Source: Pararhodobacter oceanensis (GTDB taxonomy: Bacteria; Pseudomonadota; Alphaproteobacteria; Rhodobacterales; Rhodobacteraceae). From it: a stretch of 64,000 bases of DNA. A program made the translations under genes and the position numbers. The DNA lies in assembly GCF_003076755.1 (NCBI RefSeq), contig NZ_QDKM01000001.1, positions 496,001-560,000 on the forward strand, read 5' to 3'. Below the pieces are notes generated by a model. That model was given only the letters and a program-made list of their open reading frames with translations. It did not search any database and was not told the DNA's origin. Positions 18,791-27,325 of the stretch are shown one piece after another (within the stretch, counting starts at the first letter, position 1; every line of letters begins with the position of its first letter).

Positions 18791-18910
18791 CGATAAATAT
18801 CCAGAGGGGGATCCCAAGGGGGCGCCTCGCGCCCCTTTGGCCGCGCGTGGGGCGGCCCCACCGGCGCTTGGGCCCCTCGATGGGGCCCAAGCGCCGCCCC
18901 CCTCAGCATT
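18791..18910. repeat. Hairpin-rich intergenic element (TAAATATCC type)
   Basis: Begins with ATAAATATCCAGAGGGGG and contains two hairpins: an imperfect AAGGGGGCGC...GCGCCCCTTT, and a perfect 14-bp stem GGCGCTTGGGCCCC / GGGGCCCAAGCGCC with a 5-nt loop at 18863-18895. A similar ATAAATATCCCGGGG start followed by a TTGGGGC/GCCCCAA hairpin is found at 25012-25042. It looks like a small intergenic repeat placed between ndk and the convergent lytic transglycosylase gene; it may also terminate transcription from the right. Confidence 0.55.
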
Positions 18911-18913
18911 ACC

Positions 18914-19405
18914 CTAACCGAAGCGGCGGTTGACCTCACGGTCCAAGAGCCCCGTCGCCACCAGCATGCAACGATCGCGCGCCACATAGTAATAGCCGCG
19001 CGCGTAATGCATCACCGCCGCATCCAGATCCCCGTCCGACAGCAGCCAGGCGCCACGCAGATAGCGGCCCGCGTAACGCAGGTTGATCTCGGGATCGAGC
19101 AGATCGGCGGGCTCTCCGCGAAACCCCATGGTGCGCGCGGTCTGCGGCAGGATCTGCATCAGCCCCCAATAGGGCCCGTTGCGGGCATGGGCGCGGTAGT
19201 CGCTCTCGCGCTGGATCACCCGGTGCAACAGCGCCTCGGGGATCTCCAGCTCCTGCGCCGCCTGCCGGATCAACACCCGCATTTGCAGGGTCTCGCCGGG
19301 ATAGAGCCGCGAGATCTCCTCTTGCGGCGCCGGTGCCGCGCCCCCGCATCCGGCCAGCGCCGCCAGCATCAGCGCGGCCACCATGGCTTTTATCATGTGC
19401 ATCAT
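18914..19405 (-). CDS. Lytic transglycosylase SLT-domain lipoprotein
   Basis: 163 aa. A lipoprotein signal peptide ends in LAALAGC (Cys20). The SLT (goose-lysozyme-like) fold shows VIQRESDY (catalytic Glu67), the YWGLMQILPQTA block and the RYAGRYLRGA region. It would cleave MurNAc-GlcNAc bonds, giving the 1,6-anhydro products whose recycling needs MurQ (gene at 2479). Its start codon overlaps the TfoX-C gene stop (ATGA), so the two are coupled. Confidence 0.85.
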   Translation of the reverse strand: MMHMIKAMVAALMLAALAGCGGAAPAPQEEISRLYPGETLQMRVLIRQAAQELEIPEALLHRVIQRESDYRAHARNGPYWGLMQILPQTARTMGFRGEPADLLDPEINLRYAGRYLRGAWLLSDGDLDAAVMHYARGYYYVARDRCMLVATGLLDREVNRRFG

Positions 19406-19764
19406 TCTCTCCGTCGCCGGCTGCGGCGTTTGGCTGTGGGATCGATCACGCCGATCTCATCTAGGATCGCCTCGATCCCCGCAATCCCCCCGCCACGCTT
19501 ATGGGCGGCTTTCAGCGCATCGAAACGCAGGCGCAACGCGTCTTTCTCGGCGCCTTTGCAGTCATTCCATGGCCGCCCCTGCAGCCCCATGACCAGCACG
19601 TAATAGCCGATGAAATGCGGCGGCTCACCGGCGGCCAATAGGGCCGCATAGCCCGCGTCGGCGCCGAGCGCGCGCAGCTCTTCGGCGCTGTGAATACCGG
19701 CGCGGGCAAAGCTTTCCTCGGCGGCGGGCCCGAGGTTTCTGATGCTGGAGATCGGGCTTGTCAT
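19402..19764 (-). CDS. TfoX/Sxy C-terminal domain protein
   Basis: 120 aa. ISSIRNLGPAAEESFARAGIHSAEELRALGADAGYAALL is the helix-hairpin-helix-like TfoX C-terminal domain; the N-terminal TfoX domain is absent. The remaining half has HFIGYYVLVMGLQGRPWND and ends in a basic tail (KRRSRRRRE). Stand-alone TfoX-C proteins are common in Rhodobacteraceae and their role is not known. The ATG at 19762-19764 is used; a longer frame to 19800 has no added homology. Coupled to the downstream transglycosylase gene. Confidence 0.75.
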   Translation of the reverse strand: MTSPISSIRNLGPAAEESFARAGIHSAEELRALGADAGYAALLAAGEPPHFIGYYVLVMGLQGRPWNDCKGAEKDALRLRFDALKAAHKRGGGIAGIEAILDEIGVIDPTAKRRSRRRRE

Positions 19765-19920
19765 GGCCTCAAGAGTGCCGCTGGCGGTGGCGTTTAGCAA
19801 GCTGTAGATGAAGGGCTTGCGTGGTGCCGCTGTCTGACGATGGTGGAGCGGGGGAATTTTCGGCGGGGCGGTTATTTCGGTTGGGCGTGGTTGTGGCGAT
19901 CAATATGCCCGCCCATATTA

Positions 19921-20090
19921 AATGTATGACATTAATTGATAACAATGAGATAGGCGGTGTTGTTGCGTAAATCTGCGCTATTCCTGCTGAACCTTCGAAC
20001 TCAAGCAACCCCAACCCAAATATCTGACATTCGCCATTTTCTGCGGCACCGGCCCGATCTAAACATCTGACATTATACTGTCTGACATTC
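19921..20090 (+). promoter_or_regulatory. Cluster of four TGACATT motifs upstream of ppk2
   Basis: AT-rich interval between divergent TfoX-C and ppk2. TGACATT occurs at 19927, 20025, 20068 and 20083; three copies share more context (AAATGTATGACATT, AAATATCTGACATT, AAACATCTGACATT). The first is partly palindromic (AATGT-N3-ACATT). The same motif occurs upstream of marC. Candidate operators for an unknown regulator, or remains of the repeated ends of an insertion sequence. Confidence 0.45.
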
Positions 20091-20157
20091 AGATGCTCCA
20101 ATTTTCTTGCGCGGGTCGGGGGCGACGTTTTATGCCTGTGGGAAACAGGAGGGTATC

Positions 20158-21030
20158 ATGGATTTGCCGTTCGACGGGGCGATCTCGGCCTATTTCAATG
20201 ACAGGGCGCCAGAGGCGCTGCGTGAGGCCATCAAGGAGGGGCGCAAGCGGGACATTCTGGAGGATGATTTCCCCTATGACCGCTGGATGAAGAAATCCGC
20301 CTATGAAGAGCGCTTCAAGGAATTGCAGGTCGAACTGGTGAAATTCCAGCGCTGGGTCGAGGCCAGCGGGCAGCGCATTGTGGTGGTCTTTGAGGGGCGC
20401 GATACGGCGGGGAAATCGGGGGCGATCAAGCGGGTCGCGGAAAATATGAACCCGCGCGGAGCAAAGGTGGTGGCGCTGCCGAAACCCACTGATCATGAGC
20501 GCGGCCAATGGTATTTCCAGCGCTACATCAAACATCTGCCCGGCGCCGGTGAGGTCACCCTGATGGACCGCAGTTGGTACAATCGCGGGGTGGTTGAAAA
20601 GGTCTTTGGCTTTTGCACCGACGCCCAGCGCGCGCATTTCTTCGAGCAACTTCCCGGCGTCGAGCGCGCGATGGTCGATGACGGCATTCATCTGATCAAA
20701 CTCTGGTTCAATGTCGGGCGCGCCGAGCAATTGCGCCGCATGCTCGACCGCGAATCCCACCCGCTCAAACAGTGGAAGCTCTCGCAGATCGACGTTAAGG
20801 GATTGTTCAGATGGGACGCCTATACTGAGGCGATCGCCGAAACTTTCGCGCGCTCGGATTTCGACTTTGCCCCTTGGACGATCATACGAGGAGATGACAA
20901 ATACCGCGCAAGGATCAGCGCCATGCAGCGCATTCTTCTGGCCTTTGACTATGACCGCAAGGATGTGGACGCCATCGGCACGCCCGATGCGTCAATCATG
21001 GGCGGTGTAGAACTATGGCCGCAGCCGTGA
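20158..21030 (+). CDS. ppk2: Polyphosphate kinase 2 (class I-like)
   Basis: 290 aa single-domain PPK2 that phosphorylates nucleoside diphosphates using polyphosphate. The P-loop is VVFEGRDTAGKSGAIKR (about 77-93), then the lid and base-binding blocks LPKPTDHERGQWYFQRYIKHLP, the Walker B-like DRSWYNRGVVEKVFGF and WKLSQIDVKGLFRWDAYTEA. One P-loop domain means a class I or III enzyme. The ATG at 20158 follows a good GGAGG. The P-loop reads DTAGKSG where DAAGKGG is usual, a mild variant. Confidence 0.93.
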   Translation: MDLPFDGAISAYFNDRAPEALREAIKEGRKRDILEDDFPYDRWMKKSAYEERFKELQVELVKFQRWVEASGQRIVVVFEGRDTAGKSGAIKRVAENMNPRGAKVVALPKPTDHERGQWYFQRYIKHLPGAGEVTLMDRSWYNRGVVEKVFGFCTDAQRAHFFEQLPGVERAMVDDGIHLIKLWFNVGRAEQLRRMLDRESHPLKQWKLSQIDVKGLFRWDAYTEAIAETFARSDFDFAPWTIIRGDDKYRARISAMQRILLAFDYDRKDVDAIGTPDASIMGGVELWPQP

Positions 21031-21072
21031 CCGGGTGCGCTTGACTTGAAGCCTACCGTCGCCGCCGCCCGC

Positions 21073-21741
21073 TCAGGCGCCCCTATGGGTGCCTAGCAGC
21101 ACCATGCCCTTTGGTGGCGGTGTATCAGAGGCCCAGATCACCGGCCCGTGGCGCGCCAGCTCGGCGCCGGTCTGATGATCGCCCTGCAGCAAGGCCAAAC
21201 GCCCCTGTGCGGCAGGCGCCAGCGCCCGCATCGCGTAATGCGCCGAGGCCGCAGCGCGTGGCGCGGGTTTCCACAGCACACCGCGCGCGGCTTGGGCGAT
21301 CAACAGGGCGACAATTTCGTCCAAAGGCGTATCGGCGGCGCTGAGCAGGATCGCGGGGCCGTCGGGATTTGAGGTGAGCGTGTTTGACGCGATCTCGCTG
21401 CCCGTAGGCCGTGGCGCTGCATCAGAAGGGAGTGGCGCTGCACTTAAGCGCTCGCGCAGCCCTTCGACCGCGCGGATATCTGCGGCACCGGCGCTAGCCT
21501 GCGCCCAAGCCTGCGCCATCGCCGCCGTATCCGCTGTGCCGCCCGCCGCGACGCCCGCTAGCGCCCGCGCCGCATCACGCGCATCGCCGCAAATAATCCC
21601 GCCCCAGCGCGCCACACCTGCAGGGCGCAGGTTAAGCAACCGATACCCCAAAGGCGCCCGCCACGCGCCTTGCGTGTAGTGCACGAAAAGCCGTTCATTC
21701 AATTCGGCCAGAAACTGCGGATCCATCCGGTCCACCGCCAT
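21073..21741 (-). CDS. Uncharacterised ALDH-like protein (diverged N-terminal-domain-like)
   Basis: 222 aa. No confident family. The second half reads like a worn aldehyde dehydrogenase NAD-binding domain: GPAILLSAADTPLDEIVALLIAQAARGVLWKPAPRAAASA resembles the ALDH stretch in which the coenzyme-binding Lys lies in VLKPAE, and LLQGDHQTGAELARHGPVIWASD resembles the VTGDG-x-TGxxL...ITFTGS region. The catalytic Cys/Glu half is missing altogether, so it cannot be a dehydrogenase. The ATG at 21739-21741 has GGAGG five bases upstream. It lies 45 bp after cvpA on the same strand, where many relatives have purF. Similarity is by eye only. Confidence 0.6.
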   Translation of the reverse strand: MAVDRMDPQFLAELNERLFVHYTQGAWRAPLGYRLLNLRPAGVARWGGIICGDARDAARALAGVAAGGTADTAAMAQAWAQASAGAADIRAVEGLRERLSAAPLPSDAAPRPTGSEIASNTLTSNPDGPAILLSAADTPLDEIVALLIAQAARGVLWKPAPRAAASAHYAMRALAPAAQGRLALLQGDHQTGAELARHGPVIWASDTPPPKGMVLLGTHRGA

Positions 21742-21786
21742 ATGCCCCTCCAAGCGCCCCTCCTCCGGCGCACCGGGGCAATAGGG

Positions 21787-22347
21787 TTACTGCGGCGCGC
21801 GGCAGCTGGCGGTCAGAGCGTTATACTGCTCGATGATCCAATTCGGCGCATCGGCGGGCAGATTGTCGATCAGCGCCGTCTGCACGCGGGCAAACAGGGC
21901 CACCGACTGGCTGTTATCGACCATCGGCACATTGCCCACCGGCACCGCGCGCTGGAACACCAAAAGCGCCACCGCGATTAACAGGATGCCGCGCAACACG
22001 CCAAAGAAGAAGCCCAAGCCCTGATCAATCCCGCCGAGCGCGGAATTGCGGATCAGACTGGAGAAGAGCGGGGTGAACAGCGCCACGATCATCAAGGTGA
22101 CGGCGAAAACCGCCGCGAAAGCCGCAATCACGGTTAATTCGCAGCTATCGCCAAGCAAATCCCCGACATAGGGGATCTCGCGCACCCAAGGTTCGACGGT
22201 CGGCGCCAGCGCAAAGGCGACCACCGCGGCCACCACCCAGCCGGCGATGGCCAAGAGTTCGCGGATCAAACCGCGCGAATAGGCCAGAATGGCCGAGACA
22301 ACGATCACCAAGGCGACGGCGCCATCAATCAACGTGAAGGATTCCAT
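21787..22347 (-). CDS. cvpA: CvpA family membrane protein
   Basis: 186 aa with about four membrane helices in the first 125 residues (LIDGAVALVIVVSAILAYSRGLIRELLAIAGWVVAAVVAF and so on). This is the CvpA/colicin V production family; members are associated with cell-envelope integrity and purF expression. It lies 19 bp downstream of radA, a common radA-cvpA order in alphaproteobacteria. Confidence 0.88.
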   Translation of the reverse strand: MESFTLIDGAVALVIVVSAILAYSRGLIRELLAIAGWVVAAVVAFALAPTVEPWVREIPYVGDLLGDSCELTVIAAFAAVFAVTLMIVALFTPLFSSLIRNSALGGIDQGLGFFFGVLRGILLIAVALLVFQRAVPVGNVPMVDNSQSVALFARVQTALIDNLPADAPNWIIEQYNALTASCRAPQ

Positions 22348-22366
22348 GCAATCCGCTCCTTAGGCG

Positions 22367-23725
22367 TCAACCTGCGCCAAAAACCTCGCCAACGAAACCG
22401 GTCAAATCGGCCATTTGCCGCAAACCGACCCCGTTGCCCGACCCCGGTTTCCCGCCCGCCGGTAACATGGCGCTGGTGAAACCAAGTTTTTGCGCCTCTT
22501 TCAACCTGTTTTCGCTCTGGCTGACCGGACGCAAGGCGCCCGACAGCGAGATTTCCCCGAATACCACCGTATCGGCGGGCAGCGCAACATCTTCGCGCGC
22601 GCCCAAAAGCGCGGCGGCGACGGCCAGATCGGCGGCGGGTTCATGCACCCGCATGCCGCCGGCGACGTTCAAAAACACGTCCAACCCGGCAAAGGGGATG
22701 CCGCAACGCGCCTCGAGCACCGCAAGAATTGTCGAAAGCCGCCCCGAATCCAGCCCGACCACCGTGCGCCGCGGCATCGACAGCGGCGAGGCCGAGACCA
22801 GCGCCTGAATTTCGGTCAACATTGGGCGCGTGCCCTCGATACCGGCAAAAACCACCGAGCCCGCCGCCGGTTCGCCGCGTTCCGAGAGAAACAGCGCCGA
22901 AGGGTTGGGCACTTCGGCCAAGCCGGCGCCGGTCATCTCGAAGACGCCGATCTCGTCGGCGGGGCCAAAGCGGTTTTTCACCGCCCGCAGGATGCGGAAT
23001 TGATGGCCGCGCTCGCCCTCGAAATAAAGCACGCAATCGACCATATGCTCGATCACCCGCGGGCCCGCGATCTGCCCGTCTTTGGTGACATGGCCGACCA
23101 GCACCACCGAGACACCCCGCTTCTTGGCAAATGTCACCAATTCATGAGAGGCGGCGCGCAATTGTGCCACCGATCCGGGGGCGCTGGCCACCGAATCCAG
23201 CCACATGGTCTGGATCGAATCGATGATCACCAGATCGGGACGCTCGGCGTCCAACGTGGTTAAGATGTCGCGCAGATTGGTCTCGGCGCCCAATTGCACC
23301 GGCGCATCATCCAGCCCCAGCCGAGAGGCCCGCATACGCACCTGCGCCGAGGCTTCTTCGCCGGAGATATAGAGGCATTTCAATCCCTTGCGCGCAAATG
23401 CGGCCACCGCCTGTAACAAGAGCGTCGATTTCCCGATCCCCGGATCGCCGCCAACCAAGATCGCCGAGGCCGGCACCAACCCGCCGCCCAACACGCGGTC
23501 AAATTCCGCCACGCCGGAAAGGGTGCGCGGCGGCGGCGCCTCTTTGGTTTGCAGGGTGCTCAGCTCAATGGTCTTGCCGCGCCCGACGCCGCCCTTGGGA
23601 CCGGTGCCCAGCGGCGCCTCTTCGACGATGGAATTCCACGCGCCACAGGCGTCGCAGCGCCCGCTCCATTTGCGGTGGATGCCACCACAGGCGGTGCAGG
23701 TGAATTGTGCGGGTGATTTGGCCAT
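22367..23725 (-). CDS. radA: DNA repair protein RadA (Sms)
   Basis: 452 aa RecA-like ATPase for branch migration in recombination. In order: a CxxC...CxxC zinc finger (FTCTACGG...CDACGAW, about 8-31), Walker A GGDPGIGKSTLLLQ (about 88-101), the RadA-specific KNRFG motif in VKNRFGPADEIGVFEM, and a C-terminal Lon-protease-like domain with GLDVFLNVAGGMRVHEPAADLAVA. First gene of the leftward radA-cvpA-ALDH-like operon. Confidence 0.95.
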   Translation of the reverse strand: MAKSPAQFTCTACGGIHRKWSGRCDACGAWNSIVEEAPLGTGPKGGVGRGKTIELSTLQTKEAPPPRTLSGVAEFDRVLGGGLVPASAILVGGDPGIGKSTLLLQAVAAFARKGLKCLYISGEEASAQVRMRASRLGLDDAPVQLGAETNLRDILTTLDAERPDLVIIDSIQTMWLDSVASAPGSVAQLRAASHELVTFAKKRGVSVVLVGHVTKDGQIAGPRVIEHMVDCVLYFEGERGHQFRILRAVKNRFGPADEIGVFEMTGAGLAEVPNPSALFLSERGEPAAGSVVFAGIEGTRPMLTEIQALVSASPLSMPRRTVVGLDSGRLSTILAVLEARCGIPFAGLDVFLNVAGGMRVHEPAADLAVAAALLGAREDVALPADTVVFGEISLSGALRPVSQSENRLKEAQKLGFTSAMLPAGGKPGSGNGVGLRQMADLTGFVGEVFGAG

Positions 23726-23854
23726 GAGGCGTTATCGCCCGCCCTCCCGCCTGACGCAAGCCACCCCGTCATCTTGCAAGCGCGCGGGCAAGATCAGCAT
23801 TGACGCGGCAAAAACCCCTCGGGATAGTCCGCCAGACCCTGACCGGAGACAACT

Positions 23855-24985
23855 ATGTTAACCGAAGACCAGAAATTGATCCGCGACACCGCCCGCGCTT
23901 TCGCCCGTGACCGACTGGCCCCCGGCGCCGCTGCGCGCGACGCCAGCGGCACGATCGAGCCCGAGATCCTGCGCGAAATGGGTGAATTGGGGTTTCTGGG
24001 GATGACCGTTAACCCTGATTTCGACGGCGCGGGCGCAGATTACGTCAGCTACGCGCTGGCGCTGATGGAGGTGGCGGCGGGCGATGGCGCGATCTCGACG
24101 GTGATGAGCGTGCATAACGCGCCGTTCAACGCGATCATTGAGCGCTTCGGTTCGGAGCAGCACAAAGACGAGGTGCTGCGCCCCGCCGCGCGCGGGGAGT
24201 TCATCGGCGCCTTTGCGCTGACCGAAACCCAGGCGGGCTCGGATGCCAGCGCAATCCGCAGCACAGCGCGCAGGGTGCAGGGCGGCTATGTGCTGAACGG
24301 CACGAAGGAATTCATCACCTCGGGCAAAATCGGGCGCTTTGTGATCACATTCGCGCGGATGGAGGGGGCGGAGGGAAAATCCGGCATCACCGCGTTTTTG
24401 GTCCCCACCGACAGCGCGGGCTTTGAGGTCGCCCGCGTTGAGGCGAAGATGGGCCAGCGCGCCTCGGACACCTGTGCGCTGCGCTATACCGATGTCGAGA
24501 TCAGCGACGCGATGCGCATCGGTGACGAGGGTCAGGGCTATAAGATCGCACTCGCCAGCCTCGAAACCGGCCGGATCGGCATCGCCTCGCAATCGGTGGG
24601 CATGGCGCAGGCGGCACTGGACGCGGCGGTGGGGTATGCGCAAGAGCGGCAGACCTTCGGCAGCGCCATCATTAACCATCAAGCGGTGGGATTCCGGCTC
24701 GCCGATCTCGCCACCCAGCTTGAGGCAGCGCGGCAGTTAACCCTACATGCCGCGCGGCTGAAAGATGCCGGCATCCCCTGCCTGACCGAGGCGGCGATGG
24801 CGAAACTCTATGCCTCCGAGGCCGCCGAGCGGATAGTCTCCGGCGCGCTACAGACCTTCGGCGGTATGGGCTATATGGTCGAAACCGGCCTCGAACGCAT
24901 CGCCCGAGATGTCCGCGTCTGCCAGATTTATGAGGGCACCTCGGATATCCAGAAACTGATCATCGCGCGGGCGCTCAACACCTGA
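23855..24985 (+). CDS. Acyl-CoA dehydrogenase
   Basis: 376 aa FAD flavoenzyme for the first step of acyl-CoA beta-oxidation or branched-chain catabolism. Typical blocks: N-terminal helical domain; AFALTETQAGSDASAIRSTA (about 111-130); EFITSGKIGRFVITFAR; GMAQAALDAAVGYAQERQTFG; and C-terminal LQTFGGMGYMVETGLERIARDVRVCQIYEGTSDIQ, where the Glu of the YEGTSDIQ motif is the catalytic base in medium/short-chain types. The ATG has GGAG six bases upstream. Substrate range not deducible. Monocistronic. Confidence 0.92.
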   Translation: MLTEDQKLIRDTARAFARDRLAPGAAARDASGTIEPEILREMGELGFLGMTVNPDFDGAGADYVSYALALMEVAAGDGAISTVMSVHNAPFNAIIERFGSEQHKDEVLRPAARGEFIGAFALTETQAGSDASAIRSTARRVQGGYVLNGTKEFITSGKIGRFVITFARMEGAEGKSGITAFLVPTDSAGFEVARVEAKMGQRASDTCALRYTDVEISDAMRIGDEGQGYKIALASLETGRIGIASQSVGMAQAALDAAVGYAQERQTFGSAIINHQAVGFRLADLATQLEAARQLTLHAARLKDAGIPCLTEAAMAKLYASEAAERIVSGALQTFGGMGYMVETGLERIARDVRVCQIYEGTSDIQKLIIARALNT

Positions 24986-25070
24986 TCCCGGCGCCCTCCC
25001 ACTTAGTGCCATAAATATCCCGGGGTTTGGGGCAGAGCCCCAAGACCGCGCCGCAGGCGCTTATAGCAAT

Positions 25071-25097
25071 AACGCAGGGTGAAATGCACCCTGCGTT
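25071..25097. terminator. Bidirectional hairpin terminator
   Basis: AACGCAGGGTG and CACCCTGCGTT form a perfect 11-bp stem with a 5-nt loop between the convergent acyl-CoA dehydrogenase and membrane-protein genes. T-rich on the right (TCATTTTAAC) and A-rich on the left, so it can serve both strands. Confidence 0.75.
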
Positions 25098-25116
25098 TCA
25101 TTTTAACAGGTCAATG

Positions 25117-25836
25117 CTACAGCCGCGTCCAGGGGTTAATCCCTTTGCGGCGCAGGGCGCGGTAGATGATGAACATGTAATAAAGATCGGCAATAAAAAT
25201 CGCGATGATGAAAGTGCCGACAAAATACCATTCATCGGGCCGCGCGATAATATAGGCGATCCCGCCGGACATCGATGTGCCGATCCATTTCGCCCAAGCG
25301 ATGGTAAAACTCTGCCCCTCGACACTGCCGCCACGGGCGTAGAACATCGCGATAAAGGCAATCGACATCAAGGCGTTCTGGGCAAAGGCAATCACCTTGG
25401 CGCCCTCAATCTGGTCGTGGTTGAAATATTCCTCAAACTGCATGAAGAACATCCCGCCATTATAAACAATCGCGGTGCCGAATGTCAGCATAGCAAGGCT
25501 GAAGATGATCCATTGCGCTTTGCTGATATTATATTGGGTCTCGAAATACTTATAGCCGTATTTGAAATAGGTATAGAGGATCAGCAGATCCAGCGTCGCC
25601 CAAAGGGTAAAAGCCCCCTGCGCTTTTAACGCACCATAGGGCACCAGTAGACTGTCGGCGCTGCCATGGGGGGTGATCACATAGGCAAAGATGATCTCCC
25701 ATGGCAGATTAAGCGAGAGCGCGACAATCGGCATACCGTAAGATTTGTCCTGAAAACCGCGATATGCGATGGCGATATAGGTCAGCGTCCAGCCATAAGT
25801 CGCAAGATGCGAGGAAATAATCGTCGGCGTATCCAT
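25117..25836 (-). CDS. Putative Pyr4-family transmembrane terpene cyclase
   Basis: 239 aa with about seven membrane helices and little else. The N-terminal region (YGWTLTYIAIAYRGFQDKSYGMPI followed by ALSLNLPWEIIFAYV) and the C-terminal helix (FIIAIFIADLYYMFIIY) match the layout of Pyr4/PaxB-type integral-membrane terpene cyclases, whose two essential acidic residues (Glu63 and Asp218 in Pyr4) correspond here to Glu47 and Asp217. Bacterial homologues are known only from annotation. Composition is clearly lower in GC than the flanking genes, suggesting transfer. The ATG at 25834-25836 is used; a TTG at 25854 is the alternative. If not a cyclase, it is an unassigned seven-helix membrane protein. 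Confidence 0.65.
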   Translation of the reverse strand: MDTPTIISSHLATYGWTLTYIAIAYRGFQDKSYGMPIVALSLNLPWEIIFAYVITPHGSADSLLVPYGALKAQGAFTLWATLDLLILYTYFKYGYKYFETQYNISKAQWIIFSLAMLTFGTAIVYNGGMFFMQFEEYFNHDQIEGAKVIAFAQNALMSIAFIAMFYARGGSVEGQSFTIAWAKWIGTSMSGGIAYIIARPDEWYFVGTFIIAIFIADLYYMFIIYRALRRKGINPWTRL

Positions 25837-25927
25837 AGAATTAACTCTGCTCAAAAATGGGTTTCAAACCAGATAATGCGCGGCATTAGAACTTTTGCAG
25901 AGCGTAAAATATACGCCCCACATATGC

Positions 25928-25956
25928 AAAACCCCGCACCTTATGGCACGGGGTTT
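25928..25956 (-). terminator. Intrinsic terminator of trigger factor gene
   Basis: Read leftward, AAACCCCGTGCC-ATAA-GGTGCGGGGTTTT forms a 12-bp stem (two G-T pairs) with a 4-nt loop and a T run, about 37 bp beyond the tig stop codon. Confidence 0.8.
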
Positions 25957-25993
25957 CTGTGTTCACCCCAACTCAAGGTTGGAGATCAGGGTC

Positions 25994-27325
25994 TCAGGAT
26001 TCGTCTTCCAACGCATCCAGAGCCGCCTTGAGATCGTCTTTCGAGACTTCCTTTTCCGACACATTGGCCTGCGTCAGGATCAGATCGACCACTTTGTCCT
26101 CGAACAGCGGGGCGCGCAGCTGCTGCTGCATCTGCGGGTTTTTCTGAACGAATTCAAAGAACTCACGCTCTTGACCCGGATACTGGCGGGCCTGCGACAT
26201 CACCGCTTGCGACATCTCGGCGTCGGTCACTTCGACCTCGGCCTTGCTGCCAACCTCGGCCAGCAACAGTCCCAGTTTGACGCGGCGCTCGGCGAGCGTG
26301 CGGTGCTCGTCGGTCGGCTCGATCGGGTCATGGTTGTGGTCGGTGACATCGGGGTTTTCGTCATGCCAGATCGAATGCGCGATCTGCGAGGCTTCGGCGT
26401 CAACCAGGCTCGGCGGCAGCTCGAAGGTCACCGCTTTGTCCAGCTCGTCGAGCAGCGCGCGTTTGACGATGGCGCGGGCGGCCTGTGCGTATTCGCCTTC
26501 CAGACCTTCGCGGATCTGGCCCTTCAGCGCGTCGAGTGATTCGGCGCCGAATTTGCTGGCCAATTCATCGTTAATTTCCGGGTCGACCGGGCCTTTGACG
26601 GCTTTGATCGTGCAGGCGAAAACCGCCTCTTTACCGGCCAGATGCTCGGCGCCGTATTCTTCGGGGAAGGAGACTTTGACGTCTTTTTCCTCGCCGGCTT
26701 TGACGCCGGTCAGCTGCTCTTCAAAGCCGGGGATGAACTGGCCCGAGCCCAGAACCAGCGGGTAGTCGCTGGCCGCGCCGCCCTCGAATTCCTCGCCGTC
26801 GATCGAGCCGGTGAAGTCAAAGACCACCTGATCGCCGTCTTCGGCAGCGCCGTCTTTGTCGTCAAAAGCCTGCGCCTGTTTGGCGAGGTTTTCCAGCGCC
26901 TCATCGACCGCTGCGTCATCGGCTTTGACCGCCAAACGCTCCAGTGAAATACCCGAGAAATCAGGGGCTTCGATGGTCGGCAGGGCTTCATAGCTCATCG
27001 AGACGACGACATCGTCGCCCTCTTTCCACTCTTCGCCGTTCTGCATTTCCACCGCCGGTTGCGCCGCCGGACGGTCACCGGTTTCCTCGAAATGCGCCTG
27101 CATCGCGCCATCGACGGCTTCCTGCATGGCTTCGCCCATCAGGCGCTGGCCGAACTGCTTTTTCAGCATCGCCATCGGGACCTTGCCCTTGCGAAAGCCC
27201 TTGATTTCGACTTCCGGCTGGGCCTCGCGCAGCTTTTCGTCCACCTTCGCGTCCAAATCAGCCGCGGGCACGGTGATCGTATAGCCGCGCTTCAGGCCGT
27301 CGTTCAGGGTTTCGGTGACTTGCAT
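25994..27325 (-). CDS. tig: Trigger factor, ribosome-associated chaperone/PPIase
   Basis: 443 aa with the canonical three parts: ribosome-binding tail containing [17 protein letters not shown] (the GFRxGKxP signature, about 43-59), the FKBP-type PPIase domain ([41 protein letters not shown], about 150-210), and the C-terminal helical chaperone arms. The ATG at 27323-27325 starts [13 protein letters not shown]; the longer open frame to 27430 has no counterpart in the family. A terminator follows at 25928-25956. Confidence 0.96.
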   Translation of the reverse strand: MQVTETLNDGLKRGYTITVPAADLDAKVDEKLREAQPEVEIKGFRKGKVPMAMLKKQFGQRLMGEAMQEAVDGAMQAHFEETGDRPAAQPAVEMQNGEEWKEGDDVVVSMSYEALPTIEAPDFSGISLERLAVKADDAAVDEALENLAKQAQAFDDKDGAAEDGDQVVFDFTGSIDGEEFEGGAASDYPLVLGSGQFIPGFEEQLTGVKAGEEKDVKVSFPEEYGAEHLAGKEAVFACTIKAVKGPVDPEINDELASKFGAESLDALKGQIREGLEGEYAQAARAIVKRALLDELDKAVTFELPPSLVDAEASQIAHSIWHDENPDVTDHNHDPIEPTDEHRTLAERRVKLGLLLAEVGSKAEVEVTDAEMSQAVMSQARQYPGQEREFFEFVQKNPQMQQQLRAPLFEDKVVDLILTQANVSEKEVSKDDLKAALDALEDES

